Source: Olsenella uli DSM 7084
Lineage (GTDB): Bacteria > Actinomycetota > Coriobacteriia > Coriobacteriales > Atopobiaceae
Length of the DNA stretch: 64,000 nt
Reading direction: 5' to 3'
Assembly: GCF_000143845.1 (NCBI RefSeq)
Contig: NC_014363.1
Coordinates: 145,186 to 209,185, forward strand
The notes below the pieces were generated by a model that searched no databases, had not been told where the DNA came from, and saw only the letters and a list, made by a program, of their open reading frames with translations. This document shows, piece after piece, positions 40,396-49,059 of this stretch (positions are counted from its first letter, which is position 1; every line of letters begins with the position of its first letter). The position numbers were made by a program, and so were the translations under genes.

Positions 40396-40791
40396 ATGGC
40401 TGACAACACCGCTGTTTACACCGGCACCGGCCGTCGCAAGGAGGCCACCGCGCGCGTGCGACTGGTCCCCGGCACCGGCAAGGTCACCGTCAATGGCCGC
40501 GACGCCCTCTCCTACTTTGGCCGTCAGCAGCTCGTTGACAACGCAGTCGCCCCGTTCCGCGTCACCGACACGGTGGATCGCTTTGACGTCCTCGCCAACT
40601 GCGATGGCGGCGGCATCAACGGCCAGTCCGGGGCACTCCGCCTGGGCATCGCCCGCGCGCTTCTGGAGGCTGGCGAGTACCGTGCCGATCTCAAGAAGGC
40701 TGGTTTCCTCACCCGTGACGCCCGTGCCGTCGAGCGCAAGAAGTACGGCCTGAAGAAGGCTCGCAAGCGTCCGCAGTTCTCCAAGCGCTAG
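40396..40791 (+). CDS. rpsI: 30S ribosomal protein S9
   Basis: A 131-residue ribosomal protein whose C-terminal tail ([11 protein letters not shown]) reaches the P-site tRNA. Family features: [40 protein letters not shown] and [18 protein letters not shown] terminator follows after about 110 bases. Confidence 0.97.
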   Translation: MADNTAVYTGTGRRKEATARVRLVPGTGKVTVNGRDALSYFGRQQLVDNAVAPFRVTDTVDRFDVLANCDGGGINGQSGALRLGIARALLEAGEYRADLKKAGFLTRDARAVERKKYGLKKARKRPQFSKR

Positions 40792-40899
40792 GGCCCTGGA
40801 CCGGACGTCCTGGCACCTCTGGTGCCTTGGGACGCGGGCCCTGCAGGCTGGCAGCCTGATGACGCCCTTGTCGCTCGCTCGTAGCCTTACGGCATGTTC

Positions 40900-40927
40900 G
40901 GGGCCACTTCGGTGGCCCCTTCTTGTT
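40900..40927 (+). terminator. rplM-rpsI terminator
   Basis: Stem GGGGCCAC/GTGGCCCC closed by a stable TTCG loop (40900-40919), followed by TTCTTGTT. Confidence 0.88.
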
Positions 40928-41137
40928 AGATTTCATAGAAGGGAGCTGTAAGGTCCGTGCCTGACAAGAGGAAGAAAAACAGGCTGCTCCCCTCGCCTCG
41001 CCGCCTGCCGCCGGACTCTGCTGCCTCCTGTCGGGTTTCGCCGCCTGCTAGAATCTAGCCGACCGCGCCCTCGTCGCCGACCTTGTCCGGCAGGCGACCG
41101 CGCCTGACGACCCAGACACAGACTGGAAGGACCTCTC
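40928..41137 (+). promoter_or_regulatory. glmM upstream region
   Basis: 210 bases without a gene. A candidate -10 TAGAAT is at 41049-41054; the -35 is not clear. The same hexamer appears before glmS (42520-42525). Confidence 0.3.
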
Positions 41138-42475
41138 ATGAAGTACTTTGGAACCGATGGCTTTCGCGGCCGTGCCAACGAGGGGCTCAACGTTGACCAC
41201 GCCTTCAAGATAGGGCGCTATGTGGGTTGGTACTACGGCGCGCGCCGGGGCCGCAAGGCCCGCGTCATCCTGGGCAAGGACACGCGTCGCTCCAGCTACA
41301 TGTTCGAGAGCGCGCTGGTCTCGGGTCTCGTGGCCTCGGGAGCGGACGCCTACACGCTTCACGTCATCCCCACTCCGGGCCTTGCCTTCGAGACGGCCGA
41401 CGGAGGCTTCGATTGCGGCATCATGATCACGGCCTCGCACAACCCCTATTCCGACAACGGGATCAAGCTCGTAAACACCGAGGGCTACAAGATGGACGAG
41501 GACGTCCTCGAGAAGATCGAGGACTACATCGACGGCAAGCTGGAGGTTCCGCTCGCAACAGGTGACGCCATCGGCTGCACCGTCGACTACATGCAAGGGC
41601 GTAACCGCTACATCGCCCACCTGATCGCCTCCTGCGGCTTCTCGATGCAGGGCGTCAAGGTCGGCCTGGACTGTGCCAACGGCGCGGCGTCTTCGGTCGC
41701 CCGTCCGGTGTTCGACGCTATGGGCGCCGAGACCCACGTGATCAACAATGCCCCCAACGGCTTCAACATCAACGTCGACTGTGGTTCCACCCACATCGAG
41801 CGCCTGCAGGACTTCGTCGTGCGCAATGGCTTGGACGTGGGCTTTGCTTACGACGGCGACGCGGATCGCTGTCTGGCGGTGGACGAACGCGGTCATCTCG
41901 TCGACGGCGACCTCATCCTCTATGTCTGCGGTACCTACCTGGCAAAGCACGGACGGCTTGCCAAGAACACCGTCGTGCCCACGGTCATGAGCAACTTCGG
42001 CCTCTTCAGGGCCTTCGATGACGCGGGACTCTCCTACGAGAGGACTGCGGTGGGTGACAAGAACGTGTGGGCGTGCATGATGGAGCATGGCTACACGCTG
42101 GGTGGCGAGCAGTCGGGGCACGTCATCTTTGCCGACCTCGAGAAGACCGGCGACGGCATCATGACCAGCCTGCGCATCATGGAGGTGCTCCGCGCCGAGA
42201 GGGAGCGCCTCTCCGAGCTGACGCGCCCCGTCACGCTCTACCCGCAGCAGCTCGTGAACGTCCGTGTGGCCGACAAGGACGCTGCCATGAGCGCCCCCGA
42301 GGTCAAGGAGGCCATCGGCAGGGCCGAGGCCCTCCTCGAGGGCAACGGGCGCATCCTCGTGCGCGCTTCCGGCACTGAGCCCCTCGTTCGCGTACTCGCC
42401 GAGACTCCTCGGGAGGCCCTCTGCACCCAGGCGAACGACATCGTCCTCAAGGCGCTGGAGCCCTACCGCCAATAG
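41138..42475 (+). CDS. glmM: Phosphoglucosamine mutase
   Basis: GlmM converts glucosamine-6-phosphate to glucosamine-1-phosphate for UDP-GlcNAc. All four superfamily motifs are intact in the 445-residue protein: FGTDGFRGRAN, the phosphoserine S100 in TASHNP, the metal loop DGDADR, GGEQSGH and RASGTEPLVR. GGAAGGA precedes the ATG. glmS follows after about 95 bases, so the two consecutive steps of amino-sugar synthesis are encoded together. Contrast with the degenerate homologue at 13005. Confidence 0.96.
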   Translation: MKYFGTDGFRGRANEGLNVDHAFKIGRYVGWYYGARRGRKARVILGKDTRRSSYMFESALVSGLVASGADAYTLHVIPTPGLAFETADGGFDCGIMITASHNPYSDNGIKLVNTEGYKMDEDVLEKIEDYIDGKLEVPLATGDAIGCTVDYMQGRNRYIAHLIASCGFSMQGVKVGLDCANGAASSVARPVFDAMGAETHVINNAPNGFNINVDCGSTHIERLQDFVVRNGLDVGFAYDGDADRCLAVDERGHLVDGDLILYVCGTYLAKHGRLAKNTVVPTVMSNFGLFRAFDDAGLSYERTAVGDKNVWACMMEHGYTLGGEQSGHVIFADLEKTGDGIMTSLRIMEVLRAERERLSELTRPVTLYPQQLVNVRVADKDAAMSAPEVKEAIGRAEALLEGNGRILVRASGTEPLVRVLAETPREALCTQANDIVLKALEPYRQ

Positions 42476-42570
42476 CGTGTCTTTTTGCGAGGCCACGTCG
42501 GCGCCTGGCGAATCGCTGGTAGAATTGCCCAGACCATGAGGCAGGAGCGATGACACCAGGAGGCCCCATC

Positions 42571-44418
42571 ATGTGCGGAATCGTCGCATACACCGGCAAG
42601 AACCAGGCAGAGGAGTTCCTGCTCAAGGGCCTGCAGGCGCTTGAGTACCGAGGCTATGACTCGGCGGGCATCGAGGTCGTCTCGCCGTCGGGCAACCTCC
42701 ACGGCGTGAAGTGCGCGGGCCGCGTCCAGACGCTCGTCGATCGCTGCAAGACGGCAAATCCCGTGGGTACCACGGGCATCGCGCATACGCGTTGGGCCAC
42801 CCATGGCGCCCCCTCCGACCGCAACGCTCACCCGCACCTGGACTGCTCGGGTCGCATCGCCATCGTGCACAACGGCATCATCGAGAACTACGCCGAGCTG
42901 CGCTCCTATCTCGCGCGCAACGGTCACACGCTTGTCTCCGACTCTGACTCCGAGGTCATCGCCCACCTTGTCGAGGATGCTTGGAAGGGTCCCGCAAGGG
43001 GCGACCTCGTGCGCGCCCTCAGCAACGCCGCCGAGCGCCTCACGGGCTCCTACGCCATCGCCGTCATCTGTGCCGATGCGCCCGACCAAGTGGCCGTCAC
43101 CCGCAAGGGTGCGCCGCTTGTCGTGGCCAGCGCCGAGGACGGAGCCTATGCCGCCTCCGACGTCACGCCGCTCGCCTCGGTCACATCGCATGTCATCACC
43201 CTGGATGACGGCCAGCTTGCCCTGCTCGAGGGTTCCGGCGGGGTGCAGGTCTTTGATGCAGACTGTAACCCAGTCGAGCACCCTGACACTTTCGACATCG
43301 ACTGGGACGCCTCTGCAGCAACGCTCGGCGGCTACCCGGACTTCATGGCCAAGGAGATCTCCGAGCAGCCTGAGGCCATCGAGCGCCTGCTCAAGGACCG
43401 CCTGGGCGAGCACGGCATCAACCTCGACGAGCTGAGCATGAGCAATGAGGAGCTTGCCACCATCGACCGTATCTACCTGGTTGCCTGTGGCACCTCCTAC
43501 CATGTGGGGCTCATTGCCCGGGAGCTTGTCGAGCAATGGGCTAAGATCCCCGTCTTCTGCGAGTACGCCTCGGAGCTGAACTACAAGGAGCCCCTGGTCA
43601 CTGCCCATACGCTCTGCGTGATCATCACCCAGTCCGGCGAGACGGCCGACACGCTCACGGCGGCGCGTCGCATGCGTGCCATGGGCTGCAAGGTCTTTGC
43701 CATCACCAATGTGCTGGGCTCCACGGCTGCGCGCGAGTCGGACGGCACCCTCTATGTGCAGGCTGGCCCCGAGATCTGCGTCTGCTCTACCAAGGCCTAC
43801 ACGGCGCAAATCGTCGCAAGCGCGCTCTTGGCCCTGCGACTCTCCCTGGCCAAGGGGCAGATGGATCAGGCGGAGGTCGAGCGTCACTTCCACGACCTCA
43901 AGCAGCTGCCTGACCTCATCCGCGAGGTGCTCAAGCGTGACTGGCAGGATCAACGCGCGGCATCCCTCTTCAGAAACGCCCGCTCCGCCCTCTTTCTGGG
44001 GCGCGGCGTCAACTCGACGACGGCCTACGAGGGTGCGCTCAAGCTCAAGGAGGTCAGCTACCTCCATGCGGAGGCCTACCCAGCTGGCGAGATGAAGCAT
44101 GGGCCCATCGCCCTTCTGGAGCCGGGCTTCCCGGTGGTTGCCATCGTGCCGGCAGATCACGTCCATGACAAGACGGTCTCCAACATCCAGGAGGTCATTG
44201 CGCGCGGCGCTACCTGCATCGCCGTGGCAACCGACGGCGACGAGCAGGTGGCCTCCCTCTGTGAACACGTGCTGTGGATCCCGGCTGCGCCCGACGAGCG
44301 CCTGGCCCCGATCCTTGCCGTCGTCCACCTGCAACTCCTGGCCCGCTATGTGGCCCGCGCCCGTGGCTGCGACGTGGACAAGCCGCGCAACCTCGCCAAG
44401 TCCGTCACCGTGGAGTAG
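42571..44418 (+). CDS. glmS: Glutamine-fructose-6-phosphate aminotransferase (isomerising)
   Basis: GlmS makes glucosamine-6-phosphate from fructose-6-phosphate and glutamine. The 615-residue protein has the N-terminal glutaminase domain with the nucleophile Cys2 (MCGIVAYTG) exposed after Met removal, HTRWATHGAPSDRNAHPH, and two SIS domains (ACGTSYHVG, SGETADT, SEVSYLHAEAYPAGEMKHGP-like segment KEVSYLHAEAYPAGEMK). The start is fixed by Cys2 at ATG 42571, with CAGGAGG upstream. No glmS ribozyme is visible in the short leader. Confidence 0.96.
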   Translation: MCGIVAYTGKNQAEEFLLKGLQALEYRGYDSAGIEVVSPSGNLHGVKCAGRVQTLVDRCKTANPVGTTGIAHTRWATHGAPSDRNAHPHLDCSGRIAIVHNGIIENYAELRSYLARNGHTLVSDSDSEVIAHLVEDAWKGPARGDLVRALSNAAERLTGSYAIAVICADAPDQVAVTRKGAPLVVASAEDGAYAASDVTPLASVTSHVITLDDGQLALLEGSGGVQVFDADCNPVEHPDTFDIDWDASAATLGGYPDFMAKEISEQPEAIERLLKDRLGEHGINLDELSMSNEELATIDRIYLVACGTSYHVGLIARELVEQWAKIPVFCEYASELNYKEPLVTAHTLCVIITQSGETADTLTAARRMRAMGCKVFAITNVLGSTAARESDGTLYVQAGPEICVCSTKAYTAQIVASALLALRLSLAKGQMDQAEVERHFHDLKQLPDLIREVLKRDWQDQRAASLFRNARSALFLGRGVNSTTAYEGALKLKEVSYLHAEAYPAGEMKHGPIALLEPGFPVVAIVPADHVHDKTVSNIQEVIARGATCIAVATDGDEQVASLCEHVLWIPAAPDERLAPILAVVHLQLLARYVARARGCDVDKPRNLAKSVTVE

Positions 44419-44422
44419 CACC

Positions 44423-44992
44423 GTGGCGAGGGCGGGCATCGGCGTGGACATGCTCGAGATCGCGCGCATGCGCCGGGCGATGGAGCGGCATCCCTCCATC
44501 CTGCGGCGCACCTTCACCGAGGAGGAGTGCGCCTACTGCGAGACGACGGCCCGCCCGGCGGAGCACTATGCCGCCCGCTTCGCTGCGCGCGAGGCGGTCC
44601 TCAAGGCGTTGGGTACGGGGTTCTCGGATGGCATCGGCATGAAGGACGTCTCCGTCGGGCGCGGTGACGACGGGCGACCCCGTGTCGTCCTCATGCGCAG
44701 GGCGGCCGAGCTTGCGCAGGCCCAGGGGGTCCAGGAGGTCGTGCTCTCCCTGTCGCATACGCGCGAGGTCGCCGTCGCCAATGCCGTGGCCGTCACGCAG
44801 GACGTGCGTCCGCAGGTCGATGACGTGCCCGATCCCGCCAGAGAGATGCAGGCCTCGTTTCGCGAGGCACGCTCGGTGATAGACGAGCTCGAGCGGCTCC
44901 AGGACGGCATAATGGATATCCTTGACAGTGACACCCCCAGCCAGGAGCAGACGGCGTCGGCACCCGCGTCGGGGGATGCGATGGGAGAGTGA
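44423..44992 (+). CDS. acpS: Holo-[acyl-carrier-protein] synthase with C-terminal tail
   Basis: AcpS attaches phosphopantetheine from CoA to acyl carrier protein. Residues 1-120 contain the family motifs: GIGVDMLEIARM (Asp metal ligand), FTEEECAYC, and RFAAREAVLKALGTG with the catalytic Glu/Lys. Residues about 125-189 form an acidic tail (coiled-coil-like REARSVIDELERLQDGIMDIL, then polar residues) not seen in standard 120-130 residue AcpS proteins. The start is GTG 44423, just after glmS. The TGA stop is six bases before the next ATG. Confidence 0.9.
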   Translation: MARAGIGVDMLEIARMRRAMERHPSILRRTFTEEECAYCETTARPAEHYAARFAAREAVLKALGTGFSDGIGMKDVSVGRGDDGRPRVVLMRRAAELAQAQGVQEVVLSLSHTREVAVANAVAVTQDVRPQVDDVPDPAREMQASFREARSVIDELERLQDGIMDILDSDTPSQEQTASAPASGDAMGE

Positions 44993-44998
44993 CGTGCT

Positions 44999-46612
44999 AT
45001 GCAGCCTGTTCTCAACGTTGAGGACGTCAGAAGGGTCGAAGGTGGCCTGACGGAGGTGGGCGTCAGCATCTCCGAGTTGATGCATCGTGCCGGTGCTGCC
45101 GCCGCAAACGAGGTCCTCGGCATTGGTGACGTCGAGACGGTCGCGGTGCTCTGCGGCGTGGGCAACAACGGGGGAGACGGCTGGGTCGCATCCGAGGCAC
45201 TTCGCAAGCGGGGCCTCACCGTCACGGTCGTGACGCCCGTCGAGGTCGAGGAGGTCCAGAGTGACCTAGCCCGCGTCGTCGCCAGGAGTGCGCAGGCGTC
45301 CGGCGTGAGCGTCCTTGTCGCTCCGCCACGCGACGAGCTCAAGGCGTTGCTGGCCTCCTCTGACGTGGTGCTCGACGCCATGCTGGGCACGGGCTTCCAT
45401 GGCGGGCCGCGTGCCCCGTTCGATATCTGGATCGCCTGCGTCAATGGCTCGGGTGCCCGTGTCGTCTCGGTGGACGTGCCCTCGGGACTGTCCGCTCAGA
45501 CGGGACTGGCGGACGGGGCCCATGTCATCGCGGACATGACGGTCACCATGCTCTCCCTGAAGCCGGGTCTGCTGAGCGACTGCGGTCGAGATGCCTGCGG
45601 TGCCATCGTCGTGGCGCCCCTGGCCGAGCAGACCGAGCGCCTCGTTCGCGAGGCGGATCCCGTCGCCTGGCGAGCCGATCTCGAGGACTATGCCGACGTG
45701 CTGCAGGCTCCCTCGAACGCCGTGGACAAGTTCACGCGCGGCTCGGTCCTGGTCGTCGGTGGCTCCCTGAGGTTCCCGGGTGCGCCCGTGATGGCGGCCC
45801 TCGCCGCCGCGCGTGCTGGGGCGGGCTATGTCACGCTTGCGGTGCCGGCTCCCGTGGCTCCCATCATCCAGCCCCATCTGCTCGAGATACCTGTCCTCGC
45901 CCTTCCGGCGGAGGAGGACGGCACCTTCTCCACGGGCTCCATCGAGCAGGTGGTCCAGCTGGCACAGAAGCGCACCGCGACGCTCGTGGGCCCAGGCATG
46001 CGGGTGAGCTCCGGGACGGCCGGCATCGTCTCTCGGCTCATAGCCACCGAGGTCCCGCTGGTCATCGATGCCGATGGCCTCAACTGCCTGGCGCGCCTGA
46101 CCTCCAACCGTCTCGACGACTTCCCCGAGCTGCTGCGTCGCAACGCCCCCATCGTCCTGACGCCACACCGCCGTGAGCTGGGACGCCTCGTGGGACTCGA
46201 GGATACGCCCCCCGCCTCGCTTACGTCGGCGATGGAGGCCGCACGCCGTATCGTCTGGTCCGATGGCGGGAGCGAGATCACCGTCGTGTCCAAGGGCTCT
46301 GCGACCGCCTGCATCGGCACGGATGTGGCGATCCTACCCAAGCCGGGCCCCGCGTCCCTGGCGACCGCCGGCTCCGGTGACGTCCTCGCTGGCGTCATGG
46401 CATCGTTCCTTGCCCGTTCCAACACGGGCAACGAGGACCTGCCGCTGCTGGCGGCGCTCGCATGCGAGGTCCACGGGTACGCGGGCTCCATCGCCGCAGA
46501 GCGCCTTGGCTCGCGTGGGGCCATGGCCCGCGACATCATCGATGCGCTCGGCCTCGCCGAGGATGCGCTTGAGGAGCAGATAGCCTTCCCCGAGTCCGCA
46601 TCGCAGGCCTAG
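44999..46612 (+). CDS. nnr: Bifunctional NAD(P)H-hydrate epimerase / ADP-dependent dehydratase
   Basis: Repairs damaged (hydrated) NADH and NADPH. The 537-residue protein joins an N-terminal YjeF_N epimerase domain (residues 1-215; GVGNNGGDGWVAS and DVPSGLSAQTG) to a C-terminal ribokinase-like dehydratase domain (residues about 230-520; VVGGSLRFPGAPVMAALAA, VIDADGLNCLA, TPHRRELGRL and AGSGDVLAGVMA). This fusion is common in bacteria. It lies in a tight co-oriented run with acpS and alr. Confidence 0.95.
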   Translation: MQPVLNVEDVRRVEGGLTEVGVSISELMHRAGAAAANEVLGIGDVETVAVLCGVGNNGGDGWVASEALRKRGLTVTVVTPVEVEEVQSDLARVVARSAQASGVSVLVAPPRDELKALLASSDVVLDAMLGTGFHGGPRAPFDIWIACVNGSGARVVSVDVPSGLSAQTGLADGAHVIADMTVTMLSLKPGLLSDCGRDACGAIVVAPLAEQTERLVREADPVAWRADLEDYADVLQAPSNAVDKFTRGSVLVVGGSLRFPGAPVMAALAAARAGAGYVTLAVPAPVAPIIQPHLLEIPVLALPAEEDGTFSTGSIEQVVQLAQKRTATLVGPGMRVSSGTAGIVSRLIATEVPLVIDADGLNCLARLTSNRLDDFPELLRRNAPIVLTPHRRELGRLVGLEDTPPASLTSAMEAARRIVWSDGGSEITVVSKGSATACIGTDVAILPKPGPASLATAGSGDVLAGVMASFLARSNTGNEDLPLLAALACEVHGYAGSIAAERLGSRGAMARDIIDALGLAEDALEEQIAFPESASQA

Positions 46613-46633
46613 GGGCCAGGGGGAGGCGGTCGC

Positions 46634-47794
46634 ATGCCAAACGTGAGCTATCCCAAGAACCGTTGGGCTTGGGTCGAGGTCGACCTCAACGCCATTCGTA
46701 AGAACACGCGTGCCTTCAAGGCGCTCCTGGAGCCACGCACGCAGATGATGTGCGCCGTGAAGGCGGACGCCTACGGGCATGGTGCCGTCGAGTGCGCCAA
46801 GGCCATGGCGTCCTCGGGTGCCAGCCAGTTTGCCGTCGCCACGGTGGATGAGGGCGTCGAGTTGCGCAGGGGCGGCGTCGCGCAACCCATCCTCATGCTC
46901 AACGAGTGTCCCCTCGAGGGGATCGATGACCTTCTCGCCTTTGACGTCATGCCGTCGGTCTACACCTCCGGCTTCGCGCTCGCCTATGGCGAGAGGGCCG
47001 TGTCACTGGGCAAGGTGGGTCGCTACCACCTGGCCATCGACACGGGTATGAGCCGCATAGGCGTGCTCCCCGAGGATGTCGTCGAGTTCCGTCGCATGAT
47101 CGACTTCCATCGTGGGCTCGAGTGCGCGGGCAGCTTCACGCACTTCGCCACCGCGGACGCCATCGGTGACTGGGACTTCCGCCAGCAGTCCCTGCGCTTC
47201 TCCGATGCCGTCTCTGCCCTGGAGGGCGCGGGACTCGAGGTGGGGCTCGTGCACTGCGACAACACGCCCGGCACGGTCCTGCATCCGGAGAACCACTTCG
47301 ACATGTGCCGCGTGGGCATCGGGCTCTATGGGCTGCAGCCCTCCGAGACGACGGCTCCCCGCATCGCGCTGGAGCCCGCCATGAGCGTCCGCGCCCGCGT
47401 GACGCGCGTCGTGAACCCCGCCGTGGGGGAGGGTGTCGGCTATGGCTTCACCTACCGCGTGCCCAAGCCCAACATCCAGATCGCGACCGTGCCCGTCGGT
47501 TACGCGGATGGCCTCTCCCGCAGCCTTTCCAACAACATGGACGTCCTCGTGAGGGGTATGCGCGCGCGTCAGGTCGGACGCATCTGCATGGACCAGTTCA
47601 TGTTTGCCGTGGACGTGAACGACATTCGCGCGTACCATCCCGCCACGGCCGTGGAGCGGGGCGACGTCGTCACGCTCATCGGTCGCGACGGTGACGACGA
47701 GATCAGCGCGGATGAGATGGCGGATCGTCGCGACACCATCAACTACGAGGTCGTCTGTAACTTCTCGCAGCGTCTTGACCGCATATTCACATAG
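46634..47794 (+). CDS. alr: Alanine racemase
   Basis: PLP enzyme making D-alanine for peptidoglycan. In the 386-residue protein K43 in VKADAYGHGA binds PLP; the second catalytic base is the Tyr in the GVGYGFTY segment. DTGMSRIG, IGLYG and PVGYADGL are typical. GGGGGAGG precedes the ATG. Its clustering with glmM, glmS and nnr gives a cell-wall precursor block. Confidence 0.95.
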   Translation: MPNVSYPKNRWAWVEVDLNAIRKNTRAFKALLEPRTQMMCAVKADAYGHGAVECAKAMASSGASQFAVATVDEGVELRRGGVAQPILMLNECPLEGIDDLLAFDVMPSVYTSGFALAYGERAVSLGKVGRYHLAIDTGMSRIGVLPEDVVEFRRMIDFHRGLECAGSFTHFATADAIGDWDFRQQSLRFSDAVSALEGAGLEVGLVHCDNTPGTVLHPENHFDMCRVGIGLYGLQPSETTAPRIALEPAMSVRARVTRVVNPAVGEGVGYGFTYRVPKPNIQIATVPVGYADGLSRSLSNNMDVLVRGMRARQVGRICMDQFMFAVDVNDIRAYHPATAVERGDVVTLIGRDGDDEISADEMADRRDTINYEVVCNFSQRLDRIFT

Positions 47795-47803
47795 GGGCTA
47801 GCC

Positions 47804-48415
47804 ATGGGCGTCATGCACATTCCCGGACATACCCACCAGAGGCCTGGAGAGGTCTCCCTCGAGGAGATCCGCTCTCTCATGGGCAACTGTCAGCTCTGCG
47901 AGCTGGGACAGACCAGGAGCAACCTCGTCTTCGGCGTGGGCGACCCCCACGCCCGCGTCATGATCATCGGCGAGGGGCCGGGCAAGAACGAGGACCTGCA
48001 GGGCGAGCCGTTCGTCGGGGCGGCGGGAAAGAAGCTCGACGCCCTGCTGGGCAATGCCGGCCTCACGCGCGACGAGGTCTACATCGCCAACGTCGTGAAG
48101 TGCCGTCCGCCCTCGAACCGCAACCCGCGTCCGGCAGAGATCGAGGCCTGCTCGCCCTTCCTGCGCGAGCAGGTTCGCAGCATCTGGCCCGACGCCATCA
48201 TCTGCCTGGGCAACTTCGCGTCGCAGTGGGTCCTCAAGACGGACCGAGGCGTGATGTCGCTGCGTGGCAGGCTCCACCAGCAGGGACACTTCGTCGTGCT
48301 ACCCACGTTCCACCCTGCGGCCTGCATCTACCACAGCGAGTGGCAACCCCTGCTCGAGGAGGACCTCAGGCTTCTGGGCGCCTGGCTCAGGGAACATCCG
48401 GCGGGGGAGGCGTAG
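47804..48415 (+). CDS. Family 4 uracil-DNA glycosylase (iron-sulfur)
   Basis: Removes uracil from DNA at the start of base excision repair. The 203-residue protein has four cysteines suited to a 4Fe-4S cluster (C29 and C32 in CQLC, C100, C116), the water-activating motif GEGPGKNED (about residues 57-65), the VKCRPPSNRNP segment and the C-terminal FHPAAC. This thermophile-type (type 4) UDG is common in Actinobacteria and anaerobes. It starts nine bases after alr and two bases before tsaE. Confidence 0.92.
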   Translation: MGVMHIPGHTHQRPGEVSLEEIRSLMGNCQLCELGQTRSNLVFGVGDPHARVMIIGEGPGKNEDLQGEPFVGAAGKKLDALLGNAGLTRDEVYIANVVKCRPPSNRNPRPAEIEACSPFLREQVRSIWPDAIICLGNFASQWVLKTDRGVMSLRGRLHQQGHFVVLPTFHPAACIYHSEWQPLLEEDLRLLGAWLREHPAGEA

Positions 48416-48417
48416 GC

Positions 48418-48936
48418 ATGGGAGGCTTGCTTCGTCGAGACGCGCGGGGCACGTTCCTCTCGCCCGACACGGCATCGACCATCGAACTTGGATGCGAGCT
48501 GGGCCGCTGCCTCGGGCCGGGCGACGTCCTGGTGCTCACGGGCGACCTGGGGGCTGGCAAGACGCAGCTCACCAAGGGCATCGCCCGCGGCCTGGGCGTC
48601 ACGGACGACGTGACGAGCCCCACCTTCACGATCGAGATGGTCTACGAGGGCTCCTCCATGCCGCTCTACCACTTCGATCTGTATCGCCTGAACGATGCCG
48701 CCCAACTGGAGGACACGGGCCTCTTCGACGTGCTGGGCGCCGACGGTCCCTGTGTGATCGAGTGGGGAGAGCAGTTCTCCGACGACATCGGGGAGGAGCG
48801 CCTCGACGTGTTCGTGACGCGCCTGGACGACGAGGCCGACCCCGGCGAGGAGCCGCCGCGCCGCGTGACGCTTGTGGCACGCTGTCCTCGCGCCGAACGC
48901 ATCATCGACGCGCTCGGGTCACGTCTGGACGCCTAG
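48418..48936 (+). CDS. tsaE: tRNA t6A synthesis ATPase TsaE
   Basis: TsaE is the P-loop ATPase that drives the TsaB-TsaD complex making threonylcarbamoyl-adenosine at position 37 of tRNAs reading ANN codons. The 172-residue protein has Walker A GDLGAGKTQL, TSPTFTI, and the YHFDLYRL motif, then WGEQF. The tsaB-rimI-tsaD fusion follows after about 120 bases, so the pathway core is together. Confidence 0.94.
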   Translation: MGGLLRRDARGTFLSPDTASTIELGCELGRCLGPGDVLVLTGDLGAGKTQLTKGIARGLGVTDDVTSPTFTIEMVYEGSSMPLYHFDLYRLNDAAQLEDTGLFDVLGADGPCVIEWGEQFSDDIGEERLDVFVTRLDDEADPGEEPPRRVTLVARCPRAERIIDALGSRLDA

Positions 48937-49059
48937 CCTAGCCGCCGCGTCCGTCGGCATGGCCGTCCGCGCCGTGCATGCACGTCCGGCCGACAGGTGC
49001 CCGGACCCCATGTCGCCGATGCAATCCGAACCGTTCCCATCCACAGGGAGAGACATCCC

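Noticed and set aside
42476..42570. glmS ribozyme
   Set aside because: The leader is under 100 bases and lacks the conserved ribozyme core; length alone is too short.
42463..44517. 684-codon minus-strand frame opposite glmS
   Set aside because: Entirely antisense to a clear GlmS with all catalytic residues; shadow frame.
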